A stretch of DNA of 64,000 nucleotides from Closterium sp. NIES-65 (Eukaryota > Streptophyta > Zygnematophyceae > Desmidiales > Closteriaceae), in the NCBI GenBank assembly GCA_948144175.1, contig CANXME010002497.1, positions 1 to 64,000 on the forward strand, written 5' to 3'. Below, in pieces: positions 31,857 to 42,031 of the stretch; positions within the stretch are counted from its first letter, which is position 1; each line of letters opens with the position of its first letter. The notes under the pieces were generated by a model. The model ran no database searches, was not told the DNA's origin, and saw only the letters and a list, made by a program, of their open reading frames with translations. A program made the position numbers and the translations under genes.

Positions 31857-32530
31857 GCACAGTACGGGCGGGGAACAGAGAACAGTTTTCAGGGCAGAGA
31901 AGGTAGCATGCTCTTTCTCCCCCCACGTAAAAGTGACCCCCTTACGTAACAAGTCCGTCAGCGGTGCAGTTACCCGTGCCATGTCGGGAACGAACCGACG
32001 CACATAATTGACGAAACCTAAAAAGCTTTGTAGTTCCGTGATATTCGTCGGGGGGTGCCAGGCTTTGACCGTGTCTAACTTCTTTGGGTCAATTTCGACC
32101 CCGGCCTCCAAAATAACGTGCCCCAAGAATTCTAGCCTGTCCTGAAAGCTGTCCGAATGACCCGTACCTAGTTCGGAAAGCTGTCTTAGCGCAGTCCGAT
32201 GGTTCGACCCTAATCTGATGGTAACCTCCCCGTAAATCTATTTTCGAAAAAAAACTCGTGCTGTTCGCAGTTGGTCGATCAGTTCATCTGCGCGGGGAAT
32301 GGGGTACCGTGACTTGACTGTTACCCTGTTGAGCGCTCGGTAATCGATGCACATGCAAAACCCTCCGTCTTTCTTTGGCGTGAATAGTATCGGTGCGGCG
32401 AACGGTGACGAGCTCGGTTGGATGAATTTCTTCTCTAACAAGTAATCTAACTGCTTCCTCAGTTCGTCGAGCTCGGGTTGTGTCAGTCTGAACTGTCGCT
32501 GCACAGTTGGTTGTGCCCCCGGTTCTAATT
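31857..32530 (-). pseudogene. Gypsy reverse transcriptase with internal deletion
   Basis: Reverse-transcriptase blocks run [33 protein letters not shown], then [20 protein letters not shown] and AFRTRYGSF, and then jump near 32160 to EFLGHVI and LQSFLGFVNYVRRFVPDMA. The region that normally holds the catalytic YxDD motif, about 100 codons, is absent. The following PLTDLLRKGVTFTW block stops at about 31857 where copia 3 begins. Confidence 0.85.
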
Positions 32531-32794
32531 CTATGCGGTGGTCATGTGCTCATTGGGGTGGCAGTCCTTCCGGTAAGTCGTCGGGAAAAATCCCAGGGTA
32601 TCGTTTCAACAGTTCCTGTAGTTCAGGCGGTACTGCTGCCAGCAGTTTCTTGAAATCACTCGGCTGCTTTGCTCCTTCTACCACTGAAATGTCTACTGCG
32701 TACACGTCAGCTCCAGCTGCGACAGCCCGTTGACGTGTACCGTTGAAGACTCGGGCGACTGCCAGCGAGGTAGTTCAACCCAGTTACCGCTACT

Positions 32795-33400
32795 TCACAC
32801 GGTGCAGCTACCCGTCGTCCAATCAACTCGCAGGTTATACCGTCGCTGCCAATCACGTCCCAGTAAAATGTCGTGCCCATCGAGTGTCGTCGCGAGCATT
32901 TCCTGTGTAAACCCGAAATTTCCCCTGCAGCGGACTTTGACTCTCTCCACCTTTTCTCGTATGGCCAGTGGCGTGCCGTTAACTAAGCGTGTATCTATCT
33001 CAGGTAAGAAATGGCTAAGTGTGAGTTGCAATCTGCGTGCGGTCGCGGTATTAACTAAATTGTGACCTGCTCCTCCGTCGATAAAAATCTTCACTGGTGC
33101 TCCCTGTATTATCCCGTGGATCAGTACTGGGCAATCCGTCGCTGTACCCTCCTTATTCGTCTGAGCCCGATCAATAGCATGAATCGGTACTGTGACTCGG
33201 TGAGGGTCGGTGGGGTTGGGCAAGCAGGCAGTCTCGTCAGTAGTTGGCCCGATTCCTACTGACTGATGGCGTTTCCCTGCTTGGAGACTCCCTCCCTTGC
33301 TCTGCTCCGCGGCGCCTGAGCTCCTCTGGGCATTCACTCTTGCGATGGCCCGGCCTATTGCAAGCAAAGCAGCGCCCCTTAAATGGCGTGGCATCTGCAT
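32795..33400 (-). pseudogene. Gypsy protease region
   Basis: The frame contains VLIHGIIQGAPVKIFIDGGA followed by GHNLVNTATA. The FIDGGAGHN segment corresponds to the retropepsin D-[ST]-G motif, with a Gly in place of the usual Ser/Thr. The C-terminal part LGRDWQRRYNLRVDW matches the family end (LG.DWL). Cleavage of Gag-Pol would be its role. Confidence 0.78.
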
Positions 33401-34366
33401 TCGTCACAACGGCATGTACGGTGGCATGCTCGATCGGTCCCCGAGGACGATGTCCGTAGTAGGATCCCGATCTCGGACGGCGCAAAATGTCGATTTTCTC
33501 GGCGAGCGCGAGGATCTCGTTGAAGCTCGAGAGCCCGCGTAGCATGATCTCGTGCGAGATGTCCGGCTTCAGCCCTCCGATGTAACGGTCCACCTGCTCC
33601 GCTTCGTATAGTCTTGAACCGACCCGAGTTGCCGCCAAGTACGCAGTCTCTGACGCGCTGAAATAGAAGTCGCAATTGGCTCGAAGCGCGCCCGAAGCCC
33701 TGCGCACCACGCATCCCACGTGATGTATTGGGCGGTTTCGCAGAATGAACTCCAAGTGACAGCTGGACCCGTGGGCCCTTCCTCTTGCGACGGTGGCTCG
33801 TAGGTGCGTGGCGACGTCACGATGACTCGCCACAAGTCCATGGTGGGGCCCCTCAGCAGCGAGACAGCATATCGGATCTTCGCTGCGTCCGACTCGACGT
33901 AATTCGCGTAGAAGAAGACGTTCATCGTGAAGATCCACGACTGAACCGTCGGACCTCCACGCTGGCTTGGGTCGAAGCAGGGCGGGCGTTGCAGCTTGAG
34001 TGGCATTGGTGCCATAATGGCATGTTCGCCACTTGTCGCCGCGAACTCCACGTGCCGACGGGCTTCACGAGGCTCCCGCAGGCTTGGTGCGACCCTGTTT
34101 CCTCCCATGCCAGGCATCGGCTGAGCGGCGCCATCTTTGGCTGCACCTGAGCGCTGTCCCACGCTGTCGTGTTGTGTTGGTGTGCCGGACGAAATGACAA
34201 TCGGCTCGTCCGATTGTGCAGATGCATTTGTCGGTGCGTGTGGTGGCGCTGGAGTATTCACCGTGGATTGCTGACGCGCGGAGTCACGTTCCGCCGTGAG
34301 CGTCGCACTTTCGAGCGCCGATTCTTCAACTTGGCGTACCAGATGGTCAAGTTGCTCCTGCGTCAA
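33237..34366 (-). pseudogene. Gypsy gag with zinc knuckle
   Basis: The start MTQEQLDHLVRQVEESALES is followed by a retrotransposon gag core (SWIFTMNVFFYANYVESDAA, SLLRGPTMDLW), which shifts frame near 33800, and ends with the CCHC knuckle CFACNRPGHRKSEC near 33370. Confidence 0.85.
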
Positions 34367-34564
34367 CGTCGCGAGCGTGAATTAGGCTATGGCGGGGGTG
34401 TCGGGCAAGCTCAGCGAGAGCCTCTGTCGTGGCCGTGCGTGCTTACGAGAGAGCACTACGAGCGGCGGTGCTGTGTCGCTGAGAGACGTCTACCCCCCCC
34501 AAAAAATTGAGATAGTGGGGAAGCGAAGGTGTGGGTGCGGTCCGAGAAGAGATTGTAGGCTCTG
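34367..34564 (-). other. Gypsy leader between primer site and gag
   Basis: No coding signal is seen. The primer-site remnant (minus strand GATATTCAGAGCC) was split by insertion of the copia at 34570. Confidence 0.6.
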
Positions 34565-34569
34565 AATAT

Positions 34570-34969
34570 TGTTGGGAAAATAAACGCATGACTTAGTGCG
34601 TTTCTGTAGTATCAAACCTCACCCGATACTGAAGCACAACAAAAGGAGTACGAAGTCGAAAAGGCGCGTACCACATCAAACCGCAACTGGGGGTTGCGAG
34701 CTGTAACCGCCTGGAGGTTACGTAACAGCAAGCGACGCTTCAGTGAACAGTAACCACCTCGATAGTCGAAGCGTTACGCGTCTCGATAAACATAACCGCT
34801 TCTTGTAATCTATCCTTTCTATATATTCCTGTATGCCCTTTGCTTTAATCAATTACTTGTTCTCACATACCAGCACAAGTACATTCACTCAAGACTTCCG
34901 CTGTGCTACTCTAGCACCTACTAGCCTATTCTCTGCAAAGATCCTAAGGCTGAAATTCTCAGCCCAACA
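34570..34969 (+). repeat. 5' LTR of copia element 4
   Basis: TGTTGGGAAAATAAACGC...AGCCCAACA. A TATATATTCC element near 34820 is a possible TATA box for the element transcript. Confidence 0.95.
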
Positions 34970-34982
34970 TGGTATGAGAGCA
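34970..34982 (+). other. Primer-binding site of copia 4
   Basis: TGGTATGAGAGCA matches the plant initiator-Met-tRNA primer site with one change (GAG for CAG). Confidence 0.85.
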
Positions 34983-35076
34983 GTCAGAGAACAAAGGCTC
35001 TCGTCACTAAGCCTCTTCCAGGCTACCAATCTGCAAAAGACCAAGAAGTTCAACCTTCACTCAAGAAAGGCAAGAC

Positions 35077-38000
35077 ATGGCAAGTGGCAAAGAAAGAAAA
35101 TCATCTACGGGATCTACTCTACCCCCGGTCTCCGAGTTGCAGACCGAAGGAGGAACAACGCCCGGATTAACGCCGGAAGCGACGGAACGCTCTTCTCAAG
35201 CACCAGTAGCGCCGCCAACAATCTTCAACCCAAGCTTAATGGAGGAGTTCTTCAACTTCATGTCGCAGCAGCAGTCCTCGCAACCTGCAAACAGCAACAG
35301 CGTAAACAACGGAGCGGCACCAATGAGTATTGACAACTCATCGTTCGGACGACATAATCAACAAACACCAAATTCGGTCTCACCTGGTTCCTTCACGTTC
35401 ATGCCGCCCCGCCATCCAGCGACTCCTCTTCCCGCCATCAAATGAGACACCGAAGAAGTCCTGCAAGTACAAGCACAGTTCAACAACATCCTACGACTGC
35501 ACACATCCACACCATTCAACGGGAAGGACTTCTACTCTTGGAGCTTCGAGTTTGAACTCCTGATGGAAGGCGTGAATCTTCTTGGCTTCTTCAACGGTAC
35601 CTGGCCATATCAACACAACGGCGAAGACAAGGACAAAGAAAATTATACGTATCACTCCCTCATGGCTTACACCGTTCTTCTCCGAAACCTGTCGCCGAAC
35701 GAACAACAAAGCATCCGCGCCTACCGGAACTACGCAAACTCCGCGGAACTCGCTTATCAACATCTGCGAAGTATTCATCAAGCATCCGACAGCGTTACGC
35801 AAAGCCGACTCATGGCACAACTGACAACAGTTCAAATGCAACCTGGAGAAAAGGCCATGCCTTACATCAGTCGCTGTCAAGGACTACGCGACAGACTCAT
35901 TCGCTGCGGAGGAAACTTATCTGAAGAAGCTTTCGTAACCGTCGTTCTTGCCGGCCTTGGACCTCAGTGGCGCACCACCCGCTCACTTCTTCGCGCTCAC
36001 GGTCGACTCTCCGAAATGCATCTCTGCGCCGAACTTCACGCCGAGCAGCAGGAAATGGACCTGTCCGAAGAACGCAACAACAAAAGGCATCATCAACCAG
36101 TCGTTCTTTACACCAATCGACGACAGCCACGCTACCAAAATCGAGGACACGTACCTCCTTATTGTCATCTTTGTCGGACTTCAGGACACACACGCTTCAA
36201 CTGCCCTCAGCAACAACGACAACCAGCACCATTCTCTCGTCCTCTGCGACCAGTGCCTCCCCACATCGCGTCAACTCAACAACGACCCGCTACCGCCTCA
36301 ACGACTACTTCAACGCGGCCGTCAACTTCCACTTCGGGACCTGCACAGACACCAAGAATCGTCGCCATGGCACGAACAACAGAGTCAAACATCGACTCGT
36401 GCATTACCGGCTCTCCACCGACTTACAGTCCTGATGAGCAACCGTCACCACCACCGTCGTCCCTTAACGTGAATCCAACGTACGCCGCCATCGCGAACCG
36501 TGCACCCACCGGACCAGACACATGGTTCCTCGACAGTTGTTGCGGTCATCACATGTGCTCTTCATCACGATTTCTTCAGCGCGAACGACGTCTTCCGCGA
36601 GACGTCATCATCACCATCGCCAACAACGAAAACCTGCGCACCAACAAACAAGGAGTCGTGGAGCTTCAGTCAAACGAAACAAACGTTATTCTTCAATTAA
36701 ACAAAGTACTCGTCGTCGACAACCTCGGCTTTAACTTACTGAGCGTCAGCCAACTCATGTCGAAAGGCGTTCACCTGGAGTGCGACTCCGACGCCCTGGA
36801 AATCCGTCTTTACCACGGAAAAGGGGGGGTCTTCATCGGCCGTGCAATCCAACAAGATGACGTGTTCGTCCTTGACTTCGTCCCCGACAAAGGCACCGCA
36901 GACAGCGACGGCATAGTCGCTCTCGCACCTTGGACGCATCCGCCAGACCTCGACCCGAACTTCAGTCCTGAAGGCTTCTGGTACTCTCGTACCATTCCCG
37001 AAGCTGAACGCACCAACGCGCTTGCCGTCCTGCAAACACAAGCCACAACACCTGAGTCAGCACCCGTCATCGAAACAACAACTGCACCCGTCACAACACC
37101 AACAACCACCGAACCTGCAATTGAAGAACCAACCGTCGTCGCGGAACAACCTTCCGAAACTCCACAGCTCAGTCCCTCCGTCGCACCTCCACCTCTCATC
37201 ATCGACACGCCACCGACAGCCGCCCAACAGTTAACGCCAGCACCACGCGCCGTTCATCGAAGTGCAGCAACACACGCCGCCTTCTTCGCTAACGCAGACT
37301 TCTATCGACGCTCCGTAGGTCACAGCGCCTCCGAAGACATCTGGCATCAACGTCTTGGACATCCTGGAAACACAACACTCTACAATACAATACGAGCCGG
37401 AGTGTTAGACAAGAACGCCCTACTTCTTCCCAATGGACGTGAACTCGAACGACCACGCGGCACCTGCTTCATCTGCCCGGAAGCAGATCTGCCTCACCAA
37501 CCGTTCCCGTCACACCACAATCCGAGCGCCCCCGCTTATCAACCACTCGAGAAAGTCTACAGCGACATACTATACATACCTCGAACTGAAGGACGCGAAG
37601 ATCTGAACTACGTCATCACCTTCATCGACGCCGCAACGCGATATGTCTGGCACGTCAACTTACCATCACGAGACATGGCTCTAGAAGCCTTCACAGCCTG
37701 GCTACCTGTCGCTGAAAGAGAGTTAGGAGCGAAACTGAAGAGTTTTCAGTCAGATGGCGCAAAGGAGTACCAGTCAAACAGCTTCACACAGTTCTTGGCA
37801 GAAAGAGGCATCAAACGCCTCATCTCTCTTCCTTACGCTCACCAACAGCAGGGTGTGGCAGAAAGGATGAACAGGACCCTGCAGACAACCATGCGAAAGC
37901 TGCTACGTGGAACTCGACTGCCCAACTCAGAATGGCCAGCAGCGATGGACCACGCTGTCCTCCTGCACAACTTGTTGTCCTCGTCTTCACTGCCCAACAA

Positions 38001-40284
38001 CGCATCTCCGCACCTGTTGTGGACTAGGAAGCTGGGCAACACAAAAATGTTACGAGTTTTTGGGTGTATGGTACAGTACCGCCCACACACTGCACGCGCA
38101 GGGAGATTCTCACAACGTGCACAGTGGGGTCTGCACCTCGGGCTGGCAAAATATTACGAAGCATGGCGAATCTTCGACGTCCACACAAAGGAAACAGTAG
38201 CAGCACGTGACGTTATCTTCTACGAGCGACTCACCCTCAACCATTACCTGGACAACATCGCACGCCACGTCGACCCCACCGGCGGATTTTCTGGTTCCCG
38301 AGCCTTCGCTTCACCCTCCGATGCTGCTGACTGGGAAGAAGAGAACGTCGACGGCGCCTCCGAAGCTGCTGGACCCCTTCCTTACTGCTCCGTCCCAATC
38401 CCCATGGACGAGGAAAACCCTCGCGACATTAACAATGCCGACGCCTACTACCATTTCGCCGACAATGGTTACGTAACACCCCAACCCGTCAACACCGACA
38501 TCTCCGAACGATACGGCCCCGGATTCGCACCTGATCCTGAAGCGGGAGATGAAGCAGTCTATCCCGAGGACCCCTTGCTGAATCGTCACACCCCCAGCGG
38601 ACTCCAAGTCCTGGGACTCGTCGCTGCAGTGCACGGGCCTTCGTCGCCACCTGAAGAGCCTCGCTCTGTCAAGCAGGCTCTGGGGGGGGAACACAAAGAA
38701 AAATGGCGCGAAGCCATGGAAAAGGAGTTAAAAGCGCTCTCAGACCGCAACACCTGGAAGATCGTCCCTGCATCACTCGCACAAGACAAACCCATTCTCT
38801 CCGGAAAATGGGTATTCCGGATCAAAACCAACTCCGACGGAACCATCGAACGGTTTAAAGCTCGATGGGTCGTCCGCGGATTCGACCAAGAGTATGGTCG
38901 CGATTTCACTGAAACCTTCGCACCAGTCAATCGACATACTTCCCTGCGCATACTCCTCGCCATCGCCGCCTCACGCCGCCGCCCACTCCGACAAATCGAT
39001 GTCGCTAACGCCTTTCTATACGCCCCAGTCGACGCTGAAATCTTCGTCGAACAGCCCCACGGGTTCGTCGACGACCCTTCCCTCGTCTGCCAACTACTTA
39101 AATCACTATACGGAATCAAGCAGGCACCGCGACTCTGGCAGCAGTACCTGCACGCACGACTCAAACGCATCGGATTCAACCAATTGCCCCATGACCAGGG
39201 CATGTATCGCCTCACTCGCGACAACGACTACGTTCTGCTAATCGTCTACGTCGACGATTTGCTTTACATCGGGTCAACTACCACCATCATCACCTGGTTC
39301 GAAAAGGAGCTTCAGACAGATCTCTCCCTCACAGTCTCACCCAACGTCACGCAGTATCTAGGGCTCAACATCCTCGATGAAGACAACACTATTCGTCTCA
39401 GCGCCTCAAAATACGCAAGCACTATCGCCGAACGCTTCTGCATCACACCGACGCACGTCGCAACACCCTACAGTCACCTATCGCTCGATCCAACCGAAGA
39501 AACCAACCCACTGCCGCTTGCTGAAATCCAGGAATATCAATAGAAACTGGGCTGCCTACTCTTTGCCGCCGTTACGTGCCGACCGGACTTATCCTACAGC
39601 GCCAGTCAACTAGCGACCTACCTCAAGCGCCCAGAACAACGTCACCTCAAGGAACTCAACCGCGCCCTTCTCTACTTCATCTCGACGCCAACAGTTGGCT
39701 TAACATATCACAAGAACACGACGACCGACCTAAAACTACTCGGCTACGTCGACGCTGATCATGCTGCTGATCGTGTCGATCGTCGCTCTCGCACCGGCTA
39801 CATCTACCGTCTTGAGCCCGTCGGAACTATCTCCTGGCAATCAAGTAAGCAGGAACTCGTCGCACTATCATCTGCTGAAGCAGAGTATATTGCTCTCTGC
39901 ACTGCTACCAAGGAGGGCCTATACATGCGCGAACTGCTGGAAGAAGCGAAAATTGCGAAAGTACCCAGCTTCTCGCTATTCTGCGACAACCAGTCCGCGA
40001 TACGGATCGCGAACAAGAATGTCTTCGCCAACAGAACCAAGCATATCGCACTGCGATACTTCTTCGTGAAAGACGAAATTGAGAAAGGAAAACTCCAGCT
40101 GGATTACTGTCCGACCACCGAGATGGCAGCAGATTATCTCACAAAGAAGCTACCAAAGGGGAAATTCGAGTACTGCATGCTGCTCACCGGATTGGACCAC
40201 GTCACCGAAGCTGACCACGTCGACACTCCAGAAACGAGGGGGAGTGTTGGGAAAATAAACGCATGCCTTAGTGCGTTTCTTTAG
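35077..40284 (+). pseudogene. Copia 4 Gag-Pol polyprotein with two nonsense codons
   Basis: One frame from ATG 35077 to 40284 (about 1735 codons) encodes Gag with the CCHC knuckle CHLCRTSGHTRFNC (about residue 363), aspartic protease WFLDSCCGHHM (about 486), an integrase HHCC region, an integrase core with SDILYIP and QSDGAKEYQS (about 829-900), reverse transcriptase with YVDDLL (about 1390), and RNase H with YVDADHAAD, SSAEAEY and DNQSAIRIANK (about 1558-1640). It is interrupted by TGA at 35443-35445 and TAG at 39541-39543. Both can be explained by single C-to-T changes (CGA and CAG). Everything else is open, so inactivation is recent. Confidence 0.93.
40236..40244 (+). other. Polypurine tract of copia 4
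   Basis: GAGGGGGAG abuts the 3' LTR. Confidence 0.85.
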
Positions 40285-40644
40285 TATCGAACCTCACCCG
40301 ATACTGAAGCACAACAAAAGGAGTACGAAGTCGAAAAGGCGCGTACCACATCAAACCGCAACTGGGGGTTGCGAGCTGTAACCGCCTGGAGGTTACGTAA
40401 CAGCAAGCGACGCTTCAGTGAACAGTAACCACCTCGACAGTCGAAGCGTTACGCGTCTCGATAAACATAACCGCTTCTTGTAATCTATCCTTTCTATATA
40501 TTCCTGTATGCCCTTTGCTTTAATCAATTACTTGTTCTCACATACCAGCACAAGTACATTCACTCAAGACTTCCGCTGTGCTACTCTAGCACCTACTAGC
40601 CTATTCTCTGCAAAGATCCTAAGGCTGAAATTCTCAGCCCAACA
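40245..40644 (+). repeat. 3' LTR of copia element 4
   Basis: It differs from the 5' LTR at four sites and is followed by AATAT. Confidence 0.95.
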
Positions 40645-40653
40645 AATATCAAG

Positions 40654-40995
40654 TGTTACGAGTGCAATTGAGTGAGCGAACGAGGATTGCACTATCGAAG
40701 CAAGAGTACAATGAGCGAAGGCATGAGCGAAGAATATATAGCGAAACTACAGTGGTAACGGTAATGGACTGTGGTTGTCGCGTGACGGGCCTGGGACTGA
40801 GGTTGGGGAAAATGTCGAAGCGGAGGCCCGGAGCGCGGGTTACTCGCCGAGCCGTGAGGTCGGGGTGCGACGTGCGAAGGTGGCGGGAGGATTATCGATG
40901 CGAGGGTTGCGAGTGGTAACGGTGCTGACTGTGGTGCTACAGTGGTGTACGCGCTTAGCGGGGACGCGAAGTAAGGAAAAGGAATTTTCCTTACA
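40654..40995 (-). repeat. 5' LTR of the gypsy element
   Basis: It aligns with 23183-23529 throughout. Four gypsy bases (CAAG) and the AATAT duplication separate it from copia 4. Confidence 0.92.
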
Positions 40996-41000
40996 AGTAT

Positions 41001-41308
41001 TCTAGAATAACAACTCATTTTTGGTAAGATGCTCTCACTGACGAGAGTGAATTTCCACCCATTAACGAGTACGCTGCCATCACTTTTTTGGCGGGAACGG
41101 GGCACTACCACATCAGCCACCAGCACATCCCATTTCGGAATCGCGAAATGCACGGTGCGTGTTCCTCGCAGAGTCGATATACGGGTTCGTCGTTGGGTGC
41201 CTGTATCGCCCGTCCTTTTCGCAAGTATGATGTAACGCGGGAGTATCTGGCGGGAATGGCTCGAGATAAACGAGCGGTTGAGTACGGTGCCACGAACAAG
41301 CCCAATGC
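41001..41308. other. Intergenic sequence between gypsy element and MITE
   Basis: No gene, repeat or regulatory signal can be supported here. Confidence 0.5.
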
Positions 41309-41311
41309 TTA

Positions 41312-41859
41312 GGGCGCGTAACCATTTTGCGTTTTACGATTTTGACGGACAGTCCGCTTAAAACGAAGTGGACGGTCCACCTATCGAGAACGGGACCGTC
41401 CGACTGACTTTTCTGCAACTTTGGACTGTCCGAAGACAGTTGTGACACTTTTTTCATAATGTACAGTTTCGCGATCACTGTACAAGCGTTACGCAATTCT
41501 CTCAAGCTCACGAATGTCGTTATCGAATCATTTTTGTTTACGGGTTGTCACTTGTTGGTCAATGTCGATTCGTGAAGTAGCTTCGTACGTTTTTGTTGGT
41601 CGACGAGGTGACTCGACAGTTTTTGCGTCGCCCTCCAATCGTGTGCAAGGACTGTCGGACAGTCCGTTTGGGATGCGGACCGTCTACGGTTCAGATTTCG
41701 GACCGTTGAAGTAGGAAAAAGTGTCACTACAGTCCGTTTTGTTGGCGATGGCGCCAACACCTTAGCGAACATGATGACGACATTGTGCGAAGTTTGTTAC
41801 CGTTTCGCACCCGGACGGTCCACGGTTCGAACCGTCGGGTGCAAAATGGTTACGCACCC
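41312..41859. mobile_element. PIF/Harbinger-like MITE
   Basis: Terminal inverted repeats GGG(C/T)GCGTAACCATTTTGC (41312-41330 and the inverse at 41841-41859) are flanked on both sides by TTA (41309-41311 and 41860-41862). A 3-bp TTA duplication with G-rich termini is the hallmark of the PIF/Harbinger (Tourist-type) superfamily. The 548-bp interior has no transposase but many GGACNGTCC and inverted pieces, so it is non-autonomous and would be moved in trans. Confidence 0.85.
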
Positions 41860-42031
41860 TTACTTCGTGAGAGAAATGTATTCATTGATCCTACGTGAAA
41901 CTGATCCTCCCGAGACTCTTTTTGTCTGACGGACCTTGCTAGAAAACGATTGTAGAAGCCACGTTTCCTAATTAGAAGCAGACTTAACGCGGTGAAGAGC
42001 CATCAATTCCTGTCTTTCTCCTCCTTTTACA

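Larger units (their letters stand above)
34570..40644 (+). mobile_element. Copia element 4, young and nearly intact
   Basis: Two 400-bp LTRs (34570-34969 and 40245-40644) differ at only four positions. They are flanked by a perfect AATAT duplication (34565-34569 and 40645-40649). The primer site TGGTATGAGAGC follows the 5' LTR and GAGGGGGAG precedes the 3' LTR. A single long gag-pol frame in copia order fills the interior, broken by only two stop codons. It belongs to a different copia family from elements 1-3. It landed inside the primer site of the gypsy element, on the opposite strand, and is the most recent insertion in the window. Confidence 0.97.
23183..40995 (-). mobile_element. Ty3/gypsy chromovirus carrying two nested copia elements
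   Basis: LTRs of 347 bp (23183-23529) and 342 bp (40654-40995) with TG...CA ends and a 5-bp duplication AGTAT bound a minus-strand gypsy element. In its own direction the order is 5' LTR, primer site, gag, protease, reverse transcriptase, RNase H, integrase, chromodomain, polypurine tract, 3' LTR. About 12.8 kb of copia DNA has been inserted into it at two places. The LTRs differ at roughly 5% of positions by eye, making it older than the nested copia at 34570. Coding parts are broken and it is not autonomous. Confidence 0.93.

Noticed and set aside
35443..35445. UGA recoding (readthrough or selenocysteine) in copia 4
   Set aside because: The site is explained by CGA to TGA, there is no readthrough context or structure, and a second unrelated stop exists near the end.
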